Positions 21,900 through 33,698 of a stretch of DNA of 64,000 nucleotides are shown here, piece by piece. A program made the position numbers and the translations under genes. Numbering within the stretch: position 1 is the first letter of the stretch; every line of letters begins with the position of its first letter. The stretch is from Ilyonectria destructans (taxonomy: Eukaryota; Ascomycota; Sordariomycetes; Hypocreales; Nectriaceae). The notes under the pieces were generated by a model, which was not told where the DNA came from, made no database searches, and worked only from the letters and a program-made list of their open reading frames with translations. The DNA lies in NCBI GenBank assembly GCA_020740775.1, contig JAHEWK010000009.1:3100001-3164000 (forward strand), in the 5' to 3' direction.

Positions 21900-22215
21900 C
21901 TAAGTAAAGTGTATAAATCTTATCTTTCTAAAGTGTTAAATTGATAGAAACTGTCTAAGGTATCTACTACCTTATTTAATAATAGAGTCTAAGATTTAGT
22001 TATATATTTTATTATACTATATCAGTTTGTACTGTTAGATAAAATACAGATATCTTATTTAGTTAGAAACTGGTGTAATAGTTAGTTATAGTATATATAA
22101 GGCTAGCTGGAATATAAGAGCTTTTATGGAGCTCTTATACCTATTATAATTTTACCTTTTTTAAGATCTAGCTTTTTCAGTAAGTCTAGCTTTTTTAAGA
22201 TATAGCTATTAAGTG
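21900..22215. repeat. AT-rich RIP-like relic containing the mutated copy of the 8.7-kb repeat
   Basis: About 300 bp of strongly AT-rich, TA-rich sequence immediately after the cysteine-rich gene. Its last 120 bp (22090-22215) align with 8717-8830 through mainly C-to-T and G-to-A differences, and share AAGATCTAGCTTTTTCA exactly. Confidence 0.6.
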
Positions 22216-22782
22216 AGAGCGGGGATAGAGGACACGAAGAACATACAACCCACCCAACATAAGTCTTTATTGCAACCCACCTTGAAGAGGGAAAGCTCCC
22301 TTACGACTTCTGATAAGTTCACGAATGCACATCCCACGTAGGGACATGTCATGACACTAGCCATGATAGCTCCTTGTGGGGAAGGAAGCGAATCTGGGCG
22401 CGATGTGGGCCTGGGGGAGAGAGATAAGGGGGGCGGGCTGGAGGACCAGCTTCGAGGTGCGCTGGTGTTGTCGAGCAGGGGGGAGAGGCGTGTGCTCTTT
22501 ATGCAAGGGAATCCGAACGGGATGGGATGGGGGCTGATACGCGATCGGTGAATCGAATGCGAGCGTTGGCTTCGTATCAGGGCATGGACAGCAACGGGTA
22601 TCGACTGTTGGAGGGTTCACCATCTGACGTTAATTAAGGTCGAAGCTGCTTGCTGTCTTGTCTTTCTGCCCAGCTTCCCATCTGCCAAAGCTTCAAGCTC
22701 TTTACGTATCTCCAAACTTCGTCTTGGACCTCTCCGTCGTTTGCTTACGATTTGCATCCTGCACATTGCCATCCACAGTCGA
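22216..22782. other. Intergenic before the aldehyde dehydrogenase relic
   Basis: GC-richer unique sequence. The overlapping ORFs on both strands are low-complexity and not convincing. Confidence 0.45.
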
Positions 22783-23994
22783 CATCACGTTGCCCAACGG
22801 GCTCAAGTACGCCCAGCCGACGGGCCTCTTCATCGACAACGAGTTCGTCGCGCCCACCGGCGAAGAGTTCACCGTCTACAACCCGGCAACCGACGACGAG
22901 ATCGTCACCCTGCGAGGCGCGTCCGAAGCCGACGCCGGACAGGCAAGATGAATCGCCAACTGACGCCCATGACCAAGGAACTACCCCCTCATGATGCTCG
23001 CTTGGAAGGTCGCCCCAGCTCTCGCCTGCAGTAACACAATCGTGCTGAAGCCCGCCGAGCAGACACCCCTATCGGTACTGTACTTTAGTAACCTCCTAGT
23101 GGAGGCGGGACTCCCTAAGGGCGTCGTCAACATCATCCCCGGCCTCGGCAGGGTGTCGGGCGCCGCCCTCGCCTGCCACCTCGACGTCGATAAGATCGCC
23201 TTCATCGGCATCACCGCTACGGGGCGTGCCGTCATAAAGGCGGCGTCGGCCAACCTCGAGAATATCACGCTCGAGTGCGGCGGCAAGAGCCCAAGCATCG
23301 TCTTCGAGGACGCCGACCTCGATCAGGCCGCCAAGTGGTGCCACGTCGGCATCATGATCTACGTGCACGAGAGCGTGTACGAGGAGTTCCTCGACAAGTT
23401 CGTCGCCGTCAAAAAGGCAAACGCCCAGGTCGGCGACCCCTTTGGTTCCGATACGTACCACGGCCCGCAAGTGTCGCGGCCGCAGTACGACAAGATCCTG
23501 TCGTACATTGAGCAGGGCAAGAAGAGCGGCGTGCGCCTGCTACACGGGGGCGCTGAGATCGGGGAGAAGGGCTGCTTTCTCGAGCCGACTGTGTTTGCGG
23601 ATGTGAGTTCCCTGGGTGCAGTGGTTGAATGGCCTTTGCTGACCGCGCCCGCACCAGACCACTTAGGACATGACCGTCGTCAAGGAGGAAATCTTCGGTC
23701 CCGTCGTGGTTATCTCGCGCTTCAGCATCGAGGCCGAGGTGGTCGCAAAGGCCAACGACTCGCCGCACGGCCTCGCGGCGGCGCTCTTCACGGAAAAGGT
23801 GCGCAGGGCGCACAAGGTGGCCAGGAAGTTGCAGGCCGGCATGGTCTGGATCAACTCGTCGGGCGACTCGCACTTTGGCGTCCCCTTTGGCGGGTACAAG
23901 TCGTCGGGCATCGGACGGGAGCTGGGCCCAGTACGCCATGGATGCTTACACGCAGCCCAAGGCCATCCACGTGAACCTGGGGACGGACCTGTAG
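22783..23994 (+). pseudogene. Aldehyde dehydrogenase pseudogene (multiple deletions and a frameshift)
   Basis: Clear ALDH blocks survive in order: GLFIDNEFVAPTGEEFTVYN; then, after a gap, NYPLMMLAWKVAPALAC, NTIVLKPAEQTPLS, IAFIGITATGR, LECGGKSPSIVFEDADLD, EEIFGPVVVISRF and FGGYKSSGIGREL. Roughly 100-130 residues between the first and second blocks are gone (near 22945-22985). The loop carrying the catalytic Cys is deleted: the sequence jumps from AAKWCHVGIM straight to IYVHES. Near 23930 the frame shifts, so the C-terminal YAMDAYTQPKAIHV reads in another frame before the TAG at 23992. One intron (about 23602-23667, GTGAGT...TAG) still looks functional. There is no ATG in good context for the first block. 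It cannot encode an active enzyme. Confidence 0.85.
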
Positions 23995-24403
23995 GTGCTT
24001 TTTTTTAGTTATGGGATATACCTAGTCACTGGGGCTGCATTGACTGCGAGTGAACGTGAAAGTGAACCAGCGTGAAGCTGGGGGGATCGTGGTTCAAGCT
24101 ACTTGATGAACTCTACGGCCTGTCAGCTCTTAAGTTTTGACCCCGATACCCAGCGCCCTGAGCCCCTTTGGCCCCTAGCATCCCCTAAGCCTGAGCTCTA
24201 TCGCGTTTTCCCCGACCTCCTCGCCGAGCGCTACATATATATATGCCCCCTGGGACAGGGACCAGCTGATATGTACTGGCTGGATGTCGCCTACGAGAAG
24301 AAGCTGGGTGCTATGACGAGATGATGACTGTTTTTTATATATGGTAAAATGTGTATCTTGTGTATACATAGTCACAGCCTCACCTTGTATGTATGCATGA
24401 ACA
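23995..24403. other. Convergent intergenic gap
   Basis: Contains a short TATATATA run near 24234 and no gene-like frame. Confidence 0.45.
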
Positions 24404-25956
24404 TCACAGCTTGGCCTCCTTGGGCCCCCCAGGGAGCGCGAGCTGGGCAAATTTGAGCACCGTCTTCTCCGCTGTGAGCTCTTTTCGCAGCCGATCCTCG
24501 GTTAACATGAACGCCGGCGGGAACCAGTCGCTCACATCCTCGCCCAGCAGCATGTTGACCAGCGCTCGCCCTGTCAGCCAGCACTTATCCATACCGTAGC
24601 CGTTAAAGCCCGCGGCGATCCACTGCCCGTCGTCCTCCGCGCGGCCCGTCACCGACGATGGGACTCGACCCACGATGGGGAGCTCGTCGGCCGTGTGGCC
24701 CTGGATGCCGGTCCAGATGGCCTCGATTTCCGACGTAGTCTTCGAGCCCCAGCCCTCGAGGAACATTCTAGGGAGGACAGTAGACAGCGCCCTTCGCGTT
24801 TCATCCGGCACCTTTGTGTCGTCCGACGTAAGAATGTCCCTTATGTGCGCCGTCTCGTTGCCGATCCAGATGCGTCCCGTCAACGAGTTCTGCTGGAGAT
24901 AGAACAGCCCCGTGTCGTACAGACCGGTCTCGTGATCCAACGTCGACTTCTGAGCCAGGCTCCAGGACCGAGAGTCGCCTAGGTTCTTAAGGTCTGGTCC
25001 GGGCTTCTGGACCGTCATGGTGCCCCTGAAGGGGTAGATACCGCCTGCCAGCTTGGGCAGGAGGTGGGCGGCGTACGCATTCGTACAGTGGAGCACCTTT
25101 TTCGCGCGGACGACGCCGCGCGGTGTCGTGATGCGGTACGGGTAGTATTGGTCCTCCTCCGGGGAGAACTTTACCTGCTGAACCGGGGTGTTGGCCTCGA
25201 TAGAGAGGCGGTCGGGGAACGCCTCAAGTAGACGCTCGTAGAGCCCCGTGAGTAGACGGTATGGCCATATAGCGCCAGCCTCGTGCTCCACCGCCCCCGA
25301 GACGTCTTTGATGTTCCATCTCTAGAAGAAGCTTAGTATATACGGGCGGAGAGATGACGTGGAACTAGCGACCTCACCTCGGCAACATCCTTCCTCTCGA
25401 CGATACGGTGGTAGCTGCTGTACTCTGGGACTGCCTTCTGAAAGTCTAGTACGGACTGCTTCGCCGCCTCCCAGGTCTCATCATCTCCGACGGACATGAC
25501 CTTGAGCACGCTGCGGATCTGGCACTCCTCCTGTAGCTCCGGGTCTAGGCCCCTCACCATCTTCATAATATGCTCAATGTTAAGAATGCTGAAGCGGGTG
25601 ATCTGCTTAGCCGCCTCGATGCCGTACTGCCTGGCGAAGGGGCCAAAGGTGTGCCCCGATGCCGTGACGAGGTGGCCGCCGTTTCGACCCGTCGCGCCGC
25701 TCACGAGGGTGCGTGCCTCTAGAACGGTGACGTGGGTGTCTTGAGCGGCTTCGTGCTCGAGAAGCGCCTTTGTGACGCTGCAACCGGTGATGCCGGACCC
25801 GATGACGGCGAAGTCGGTGCGCTGGGGTAGAGTGGCTGACTGGATAGATGCCACGGGGTGAGCCGGGACTTGCCAGGCCGAGACGGTTGGGTTCTCGCGA
25901 GGGAGCCCCGGGTCCTCTAAGATGGCCTTTGAGATGTCCTTCATGAATCTCGACAT
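24404..25956 (-). CDS. FAD-dependent amino-acid/amine oxidoreductase (DAO family)
   Basis: Two exons (25956-25378, 25321-24404; 56-nt intron GTGAGG...TAG), 498 residues. The FAD Rossmann motif GSGITG is at residues 53-58. It is followed by VTVLEARTLVSGATGRNGGH, the second FAD contact typical of this branch (as in gamma-glutamylputrescine oxidoreductase-like and glycine-oxidase-like DAOs). The substrate domain follows, then the closing motif GHTADELPIVGRVP...WIAAGFNGYGMDKCWLTGRAL. The family oxidises C-N bonds, giving imine and H2O2. It faces the Zn2Cys6 gene head to head and the dead ALDH tail to tail. Confidence 0.88.
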
Positions 25957-26693
25957 GGCCGTGTCTGCATCGCAGTCAGAGTCGTGGTTTGATGCAACCC
26001 ATTAGGTGGTGGAACTCACTGAATTGTGGCAAAGGTATTTCCTGCTGGCCACGCTTGCTATTCTCTGAATCCATACTGGGCCTTGGCGGGGATAACGGCT
26101 TTGATTTGCATAGTCGACGTGACCGGAGTATCACTCACTCGCTGGATGAATCTCGTCTTTTGATGGGGATGCTTATGGGACCAAGGGTGTTTGGCAGCAT
26201 GATTGCCCGCAGGTTACGTCTTCCTAATCCGGGCCATCATGTGCGAAGCTCCCCAGACTATGCAGCGGCCTGGTCGTAGTGGTGGGTAGTGGGACCTAGA
26301 GATAGCGGCTCCAACTACGAGTTCGCATATAACTTCCCTTTTTAGTAAGTCGCCGCGAAACGTCGTCGCGTGTGAGACCCGCCGCTACTCGTGCCACGCC
26401 AATCTCACTCTACTTACCTTCCAATCCGGAATGGATAGACACCAGACCCGACTCAGGAGCCTGGAACACAATGTGGGGTGCTGAAGTTCAGCGGGCAGAT
26501 GGCGGCTCAAGACTCTAGCCGATCATCGCGAGAGCCGCTCACTCGACCTTCCCCTTTCACTCTCTCATCATCACACGCTTTCAGCTCAACATCCCCCGCC
26601 CGGTCCTTAGAGCCAATCAGCCATGCCGACACGGACTGGCCGCCCTCGGGCCTACCGACCCAAACGGAGAGGTTTGTCGACCTCCAGCCTGAG
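25957..26693. promoter_or_regulatory. Divergent promoter between DAO oxidase and Zn2Cys6 regulator
   Basis: About 740 bp between head-to-head genes. It probably includes the true first exon of the regulator; an open plus-strand frame starts at an ATG at 26499. No specific site is proposed. Confidence 0.35.
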
Positions 26694-28401
26694 TCACGGT
26701 GGATTCCGCGGGCGAGGGGACTGATGCTGCAACAGGATGCTTCGAGTGCTCCAACCGTCGTATCAGCTGCGACCGCGCGCAGCCAGAGTGCGCCAAGTGT
26801 CTTTCCACAGGGTTGGCATGTAGCGGTCTCGGTGTGCGGTATCGATTCAATCCGGGGCTTGCTGCTCGTGGCCACTTGAGAGGCAGGGTCTTTGGAGAAG
26901 CTTCGGGCGAGTCTGGGTGGGTGCAATCCATGACGACGGCACTGTGCCGCCGCTGACACTGAATTATCATACACAGGCAGCCCCATGATACGGAGGCGAG
27001 TCGAGTGGTGGAAAGAGCTTCACCAGCTCCATCTTTTGAAACCATCACATTCGTTCACTGGCCGAGAGGACCATCACCAAAAGACTGCACTGAGCCTGCG
27101 GCTGAGTCGCCGCCGCTGGTAGAGGAGGACGAGGCGCTCAAGGAAACAGAGTCCGGGCCGGCTCATGAACCTCATGCTGCCGATGACTTTCCCAGCAACA
27201 GTGTGCTTGTCCGGACCGAGCATCCCGGCCCATCCCCGTATCCGTCCACGCTCATGTCTCCAAGGGCCGTCTCATTGCTCCTACACTGCAAGTACTCGCC
27301 ATGCACAGAGGTTACCCGTCACAAACAGCTTACATGATCCCAGTCTCGGACCACATCGCCGGGGACATGATCGCCATTGACGGCATGCACAATGGCTGGC
27401 GCCACCTTGTCCTGCCCATCGCCCACACCGAGGCTCTCGTCCTCAACGCCGTGCTCGCGGCCTCCTCTTTTCACGTCGCGGCAAAGCAGCGGGCGGAAGC
27501 CAGAGGGCCCGAGGATGTGCAGACGGCGGTATCGCGACGTTCGGCGAACAGGTCCGCACCACAGTCAGACGCCGAGGCAGTCCAATTTTACTACCACACA
27601 ATCACGGAGCTACAGAAGTGGCAGGACTTTGCTTCTTACGACGTATTCACAAAACTGTCCGTCCTGCTGACAGTCCTCGTCCTGCTGGTCGCCGTCATGG
27701 TAACGGCCTCGGACGACTTTCCCAGGCTCTTCGGCTTACTCGAGGCAGCGCTGGCCGCCATGGGGGGCGAAGCCAGTCTGGGCAAAAGCGAGCTTTCCAG
27801 CTTCATCCTCCGCCAGATCCACAAGTAAGTTTTCCCGTTTCCGTCACAACCCCGTAGAAACTGACCGTCCAGGATGCGTGTCTATGCCGCACCGCTCCTC
27901 AGCGAAAAGGCCGGCATCGCCACACTCTCCTCCGAGGACCACGTCGCTCGAAGCTTCGACTGCCTACGGCATTGCCTCCAGCAGCGTCCGGGCTACTCCG
28001 AAATAGCCTCGGTCATTGAAAGTCTCGGTCAGCAATCCCGAGACATCTATCTGCACCAGGCCATGCGGAAGTCGTGCCACCTGAACCCGGCGCTGCTGCA
28101 CTGGCTCGACGCCGAATCCGTCTCCCGGATCCAGCGGTTTAAGGAAACGCTGGCGGTGTTCCCTCCCGACGCACCAGGAGCGCAGGTGCTGATATGGGCG
28201 ACGTTCATGGCAGCCCCGGACTGCGTCTTGCCGGAGCATCAGGCCTTCTTCACGAAAGTGCTACGCCAGTATTACAAGCGGAGCGGGTTCGAGAACGTCC
28301 TAAGGGGCCTGGAGCATCTCGAAGGTATCTGGCAGAGACGAAGCGATGCCAGAGACAGCTGGACCTCGCTTCTGCCGCAGGCAAAGGTGTTTGTCATGTA
28401 A
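26694..28401 (+). CDS. Zn(II)2Cys6 transcription factor (5' exon uncertain)
   Basis: Exons 26694-26887, 26981-27287, 27329-27824, 27873-28401. The zinc cluster is GCFECSNRRISCDRAQPEC plus AKC-LSTGLAC (C-x2-C-x6-C-x6-C-x2-C-x6-C). A linker and then the fungal-specific domain follow (GWRHLVLPIAHTEALVLNAVLAASSFH; YYHTITELQKWQDF). The C-terminus is LLPQAKVFVM. The zinc-cluster exon has a stop just upstream (TGA 26690) and no ATG. The natural start candidate at 26499 does not join it in phase through the best splice sites. The third junction needs a 41-nt GC-AG intron (27288-27328). Either the gene has unusual introns or it is decaying. It sits between two flavin oxidases and is probably their regulator. 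Confidence 0.65.
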
Positions 28402-28520
28402 GTACACAAGATACACGTCGGTAGCAACGTATCCACTGGCTGCAGCGATGATTCCGCCTCTCCGGACGCCGGTGATGTTTTATTCTCCCCTTATTCTCCC
28501 CCAAATCCCCCTTCTGCCAA

Positions 28521-30234
28521 TCACAGGAATGCTGTCGGGCGCCTCGGGCGACCCAAGTCCTCCCCAACCACCTTCGCGGCCCTCGCGCCCTCCTCGATGG
28601 CGCCGTCGATGAACCCGCGCCAGCCCAAGGCCCAGTCGCCACTGGCAAACAAGATATTTCCAGCTCGCTCACGGAGGGCATCGAGGTGTTTGTAGGCGTA
28701 GTCGGGGCCGAACATGCACCACGTCCCTCGGGCCAGTGGATCCGCGGCCCAATTGTGCCAAATCTAGAGGAGCAGAGCGTCAGAAATGAAAGACATTAAA
28801 GGCTTGTGGCAGGAGATGCAAGGAGGGAACACCAAAGAATGACTGACCGCTTGTTTGACGACCATGGGGCGCAGGCGCTTGGCGTCGGCGATGAAGTCCC
28901 GCGCATCTTTCTCCTGGCTCGGCATGTCCTTATTCAGCCCAAACAAGACAACGTGCGCGTTCCCTGCGGGCGTGATGCCGTCTCCCAGGCCTGTAAGCAC
29001 TCTCGCAGGCGGCCACGAGGAACATGTCCAGGTGCGCAGATCGGTGCCGGCGACCTCCAAGTGCATCTTGGCGCCGAAGTTGACATGTCCCTCGGCCGCG
29101 GCGGCCAGCTTAGCCGCAGAGAGGGCGGGCTCGAACTGGACGTCGCGGAGGACGTTAAGAGGGAGCGTGCAGACAAAGCGAGTCCCGGCGAAGCTCTCGC
29201 CGGCGCGCGTCTTGGCCACGACACACTTTCCCTGGTCAGCGATTGAGGTGACATGGACCCCGAGCGCATATGCCAGATTCCCCGTCGCCACGGCCTCTTC
29301 GAAGAAGCGGCGGACCATGTCCGACTGGCCGAGCATGAGCTTGAATGTCTCAGTGTATCCGCCGAGGCCTTCGCAGGTGTAGCCCGATAGAGCCCACCAG
29401 CGGAGGACGTCGAAGAAGCCGGACGCTTCCAGGGTGTTGCCAGTGATGCCGACGATGGTGGCCTTTAACATCATCAGCTCTATCTCGGTGAGCTGTGACG
29501 CGATCTGGCCGAGACGATCCGCCACGGAGAGCTTCTCCCATTTCCAAGCCTCGGGGTTGAGGTGAGGATTGTGGGGGAAGGGAATGACGCAACGCCCGGC
29601 CTTGCCGTCAACGTCGCACAAGAGTTTGAACGCCTTTGATATGATAGCTTCCTGCGCACTGTTAGTTAGAACGCAGGTGTACGGCGACCGCCGCTCTGTT
29701 TTGATAAGGGGGGGGGGGGGGGGGGGGAAACCTACAGCCTCGTCAAGTAACATGTCACGAGGTGTGCCTCGAGCCAAGATTGAGTGCTTGTTACAACCAG
29801 CAATACCCTTGCTGTCGGTGCTGTCTAGCATGTCGACCACGCCGTACCGGCTCATTTCGCGATACATGTGAGGCTGGTTCCAATGGATCCAGGTGCCTCC
29901 CATCTCGTAGAGGTGACCATCGACGTCGGTCGTGTATGTGCGACCGCCCAACCTGTCCCGAGCTTCAAGAAGGAGGACCTTGTAGCCTGCATCGGAGAAA
30001 CCCTTCGGTTAGCAAGGGGGCTGTTGCGGGCAGAGATCTTGGATTTGGCTCACCGGCGGTGCAGAGGTCCCTACAGGCAGTCAAGCCCGCGTATCCGGCG
30101 CCGAGCACAATGACATCGAAGACGTCCGAGACCTTGGCAGGGATGTTGCGAAGGGGGGTTATGGCAGCCTGGCATTTCATGCCTCGCTCCAGGCCGTGGC
30201 CGGGGCGGTAGCGGAATCCCTCGTTGGTGGTCAT
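28521..30234 (-). CDS. Flavin-containing monoamine/polyamine oxidase
   Basis: Four exons (30234-30054, 29986-29736, 29651-28848, 28763-28521), 492 residues. FAD motif VIVLGAGYAG is at residues 41-50, followed after intron 1 by LLLEARDRLGGRTYTT. YEMGGTWIHWNQPHMY is the MAO-type block after the dinucleotide fold. The C-terminal FAD segment is ILFASGDWALGWRGFIDGAI. No C-terminal membrane anchor or peroxisomal tripeptide is evident (the end is PTAFL). Intron 2 (29652-29735) contains a 20-nt G run on the plus strand. The family deaminates amines to aldehydes, ammonia and H2O2. Neighbouring permease, DAO and ALDH relic suggest amine catabolism. Confidence 0.88.
29708..29727. repeat. Homopolymer run of 20 G (C on coding strand) inside an intron
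   Basis: Lies in intron 2 of the amine oxidase, just 3' of its donor. It may vary in length between isolates or be an assembly-sensitive site. Confidence 0.9.
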
Positions 30235-30833
30235 TCTGTTCTGGACTTTTCAGGTTCTGTCGATGGAGAGCGCTGATACAAGGAAGACACTTGCCTGGAG
30301 ACAGCGAAGTTCTGTTCTTTATAAGTTGGAAGAGACACGTCGAGGTCTCGGCGCGAACTTGAAGTGGTGCCATGGCGTCGTCCGTACCACAAAAACACCA
30401 GAGACGGAGCGCAAGGAGCCCGAGGCCGGGGCCCGATCTCCACCCACATCGTCCGTCTTGAGATGTCCCAAAGAAGAATGTTTTCTGAGACCATCCCTGA
30501 CGTTCGACAAGTCCACTCTAGCGTGCCGCACTAGCCATACATCTTCCCCGCTCCGAGTCGTCGGGTCTTCCAGGTTAACCCAGATTATGTCCCCGCCCTT
30601 ATCAACTAGCACCCAACTTGTCGTCCCTGGTCCATGGAAATGCTGTCGCGCACAGCCCGACTCGGGTTTATAAACAGCCTCGAGGTTTCGTTGAGAAGGG
30701 TTCCGAAGGTTGGCCATCGCCTGCTTCGTCTTCTCTCCCTTCCTCAGTCCCCTCTCCTTTACCGAACCTCCTTGCCGAGACGCCCTGCTTCCGGTCTACC
30801 CCGAAACCCCTGAGGCAGTCTCGCCTACCGACA
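30235..30833. promoter_or_regulatory. Divergent promoter between amine oxidase and permease
   Basis: About 600 bp between two head-to-head genes, suggesting shared control. No consensus site beyond scattered CGG triplets was singled out. Confidence 0.4.
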
Positions 30834-33107
30834 ATGACTTATACCAATCCCTCCAACAACACCATGGAGGCTGCCAAGCCCATGGCGTCCCATGACGAGG
30901 AGAGAGGATCCCAAGTAGACGCCCAAGAAGCAGGGACCGGTCTTCGCCGCGTCTACAACGTATGGACTGGTCGGTGGCCCTCATCTCCCCCTTTGATCAT
31001 GCCACCCCTCGTTCGGTCTTCGGTTTGCTACTTGTTACTGACTGCTTCGCCTACAGCCTCAGCCTATCAGGTCCTGATGATGGCCAGCTGGACCTGCAAT
31101 ATCGTACTCTACAGCACAGTCTTTGACTTGGGAGGACCCATGATGCTAGTGTACTCCACGTGAGGGTTTCCGTTAGAGGCCCAAAACTTACGATCCATGA
31201 CTGACAATCGTCATCTGCATCCAGAATCGTCGTAACCTTTGGCCAGAGTCTCACAATGGGCTCTTTAGCTGAGCTCTGCTCAGTCTACCCCTTTGCTGGT
31301 GGCCAGCAGTACGTCAAACACTCACCCTCCCCAGAAGATTGCAAGACCCTCGCTTAATCCAGTCTCTTTCTCCCCGTCGCAGATCTTTTACCAAAGCACT
31401 TGCTCCTGTCAGGTCAGTCTCCCCCCTTGTCAAGGGGACCCTGTCGAGTTGAAAGCGCTGATCAACCCGTAGCATTCGTCGCTTCCTGTCCTATCTCACC
31501 GGCTGGTTCGTTCTCCTCGGCGAGATCTCCACCTCTGCAGCCTGCGCCATGAACAACGCCTCCATTGTCGGTAGTCTGGTTCAACTAACCTACCCGTCAT
31601 ATACACAAGAGGTAGATCTAGCAAAGGATAGATGCTTGAGGGTACAGGACTAATGCAGGGTTTCCAGAGATACCAGACTTGGCTGTTCTATACAGCCTTC
31701 CTGTTCCTCGCGGCCGTGTGCTGCACGTCGCAGAAATACCTCCCCCACATCTCGGTACTTGGAGCTGTAATCACCGCCGTCGGAGGAGTAGTCTGGGCTG
31801 CATCGTTCCTCGCATTGTCTCCCAAGGCCTCTGCCGAGTTCGCGCTCAGGACATTCATCAACAACTCCGGATACGCCAGCACGGGGTGGGTGGCCATCAT
31901 GAGCTTATACACCCCGCTGTATGCCTTGTATGGCACCGACGGTATTCTTCACATTGTCGAAGAGATCAAGAATCCCAGGAGGGATGCGCCGGTATGATTC
32001 GCGCAAGGCGACTTCCAATCTTCCTCTGCTAACCTTGTCTAGCGCGCCATGGTATGGTCCATGGCCTTCAGCGGCTTCACGTCTCTGCTTGGTGCTTTGG
32101 TAATGGCGTTCTGCCCGGGCGACTGGGAGTCTTATATGGAGGATGAGTGAGTTTCCCGGCAGCATTTTTTCACATGAAACCTCAAGACAGCTAACTCTCC
32201 AACAGCGAGCCCTGGGTCGCATGGTTCATGGACACCGTCGGCAGCGGCGTGGGGATCGCTTTCGTCGTGATTATCATCATATTATTAAAGTCAGTTACGG
32301 CCCCTGGTTGTTCGTATCTAGTGCCTCGTGGTCGCACCGCTGACGGGAGCTAGTTACTTGATCACAATCGGTGTCACAACTGCAGCGTCTCGCTTGGCCT
32401 GGAGCCTGGCCCGAGACAACGCCTTGCCTTTCTCGCCAACATTCTTTTCAATCAGTCCGAGATTCAACACTCCCTTGAACGCCGTCATGCTGGTCATAAT
32501 ATCGCAAGTGTTCATGGGTAAGAAATCCAATAGCCCGCGAGGGAGCAGAATCTGACGAGAGCACCAGGCTTCATCGCTTTCGGAAGTGACTATGCTTTTG
32601 AAGCCATCGTAAGCTTTGGAAATGCCGCGATCCAGATTGGCTACCTCATTCCAATTCTCATGGTTAGTGCCGCTCTTCGAGTCTTCGATGCCGTTCTTTG
32701 AGTCTGGCCTAACGTCTCGAAATCCAGCTTCTCTTGAAAGGGCGAGTTTCCCTGCCGAACGACCGCGCTTTCAACCTCGGCAGGTTCGGTCTAGCTATCA
32801 ACATTGGATCAATTTGCTGGACCACATTGACCATCATTACGATATTGTAAGTTATCTACGCTTGGGTGTGTCTCTTTTCGGACTTGGCGCTCACACTTCT
32901 CCATCAGCTTCCCTCTCTACGTCCCAGTGAATGCTGAAAACATTTGTAAGTGGACGCTCGCCCTTCCGCTATCTTTCAGGAATCTGACGGTCTTTAGACA
33001 ATATGAATTGGGCTATCCTTATAGTCGGGAGTCTGATGATAATTATTGTTGTTGATTGGTTCTTCCGCGGGAGGTTTCACTATAAGATGCTGCTGGACTA
33101 TGAGTAA
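30834..33107 (+). CDS. Amino-acid/GABA/polyamine permease (APC superfamily)
   Basis: Thirteen exons: 30834-30969, 31057-31159, 31225-31308, 31383-31412 (30 nt), 31473-31611, 31659-31991, 32043-32146, 32206-32289, 32354-32517, 32568-32662, 32728-32846, 32908-32945, 32998-33107. The total is 512 residues, with phase kept at every junction. About 12 membrane helices are seen, with family motifs VVTFGQSLTMGSLAEL-CSVYPFAGGQQ, GWFVLLGEISTSAACAMNN, DGILHIVEEIKNPRRDAPRA and a late TTAASRLAWSLARDNALPFS. This pattern is that of fungal GABA/choline/amino-acid permeases in the plasma membrane. The ligand is not readable. Its position head to head with the amine oxidase fits uptake of the oxidised amine. 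Confidence 0.9.
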
Positions 33108-33698
33108 TAAATACATTTGATGTTTCCCAACGTCTTAAATAGAGATAGTGGATTTTACTATTTAATATAGATTTGAAACTTATAGCTCTTAATATAGTAT
33201 TCTATAATAAAATCTTCATAACATTCTCAGACTAAGTTCTTATAGTGTATACTATACTATATAATAATCTTAGTCTGTTAAGTATTAAGATAAGGAGGTA
33301 TTTGGTTTTTTTTTAGCTTTACTCAATATCATCAGATAGATCAAAGCCATAGATAAGAAGGTATATTACATACTTAATTCAACAGGATAAAAGTTGTAAA
33401 AGCTTTCCACTGACCAGCCAGTTACGCTTAGGTAGTACAAGGTGCGGCTGGTTTAGTCCGGCAGATACTCGCCGTCCTTGCTATAGGGCCCAGACCCCTG
33501 TCACATTATTCCCCGTCAAGTCAATGTGAAAACCGGGGGCTATGTCAGGGGGTTGCCAAAATATCCGGGCCCCAGCGGACAAGAGTGGAGAGGAAACAAC
33601 AATCAAATACCGAAGCAGTGGCTGAATTAGTCCTGTGTCCGGCGCACCCAGATGCTTTCATTCCTAACTTAGGGGCTATTCATGCCTGTCTTTGGCCT
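33108..33698. other. AT-rich, RIP-like intergenic stretch
   Basis: 33115-33420 is extremely AT-rich with many TA steps, like the relic at 21.9-22.2 kb. The rest is ordinary 3' flank of the multicopper oxidase. Confidence 0.5.

Noticed and set aside
22357..22623. Overlapping frames on both strands before the ALDH relic
   Set aside because: Short, low-complexity, no splice support.
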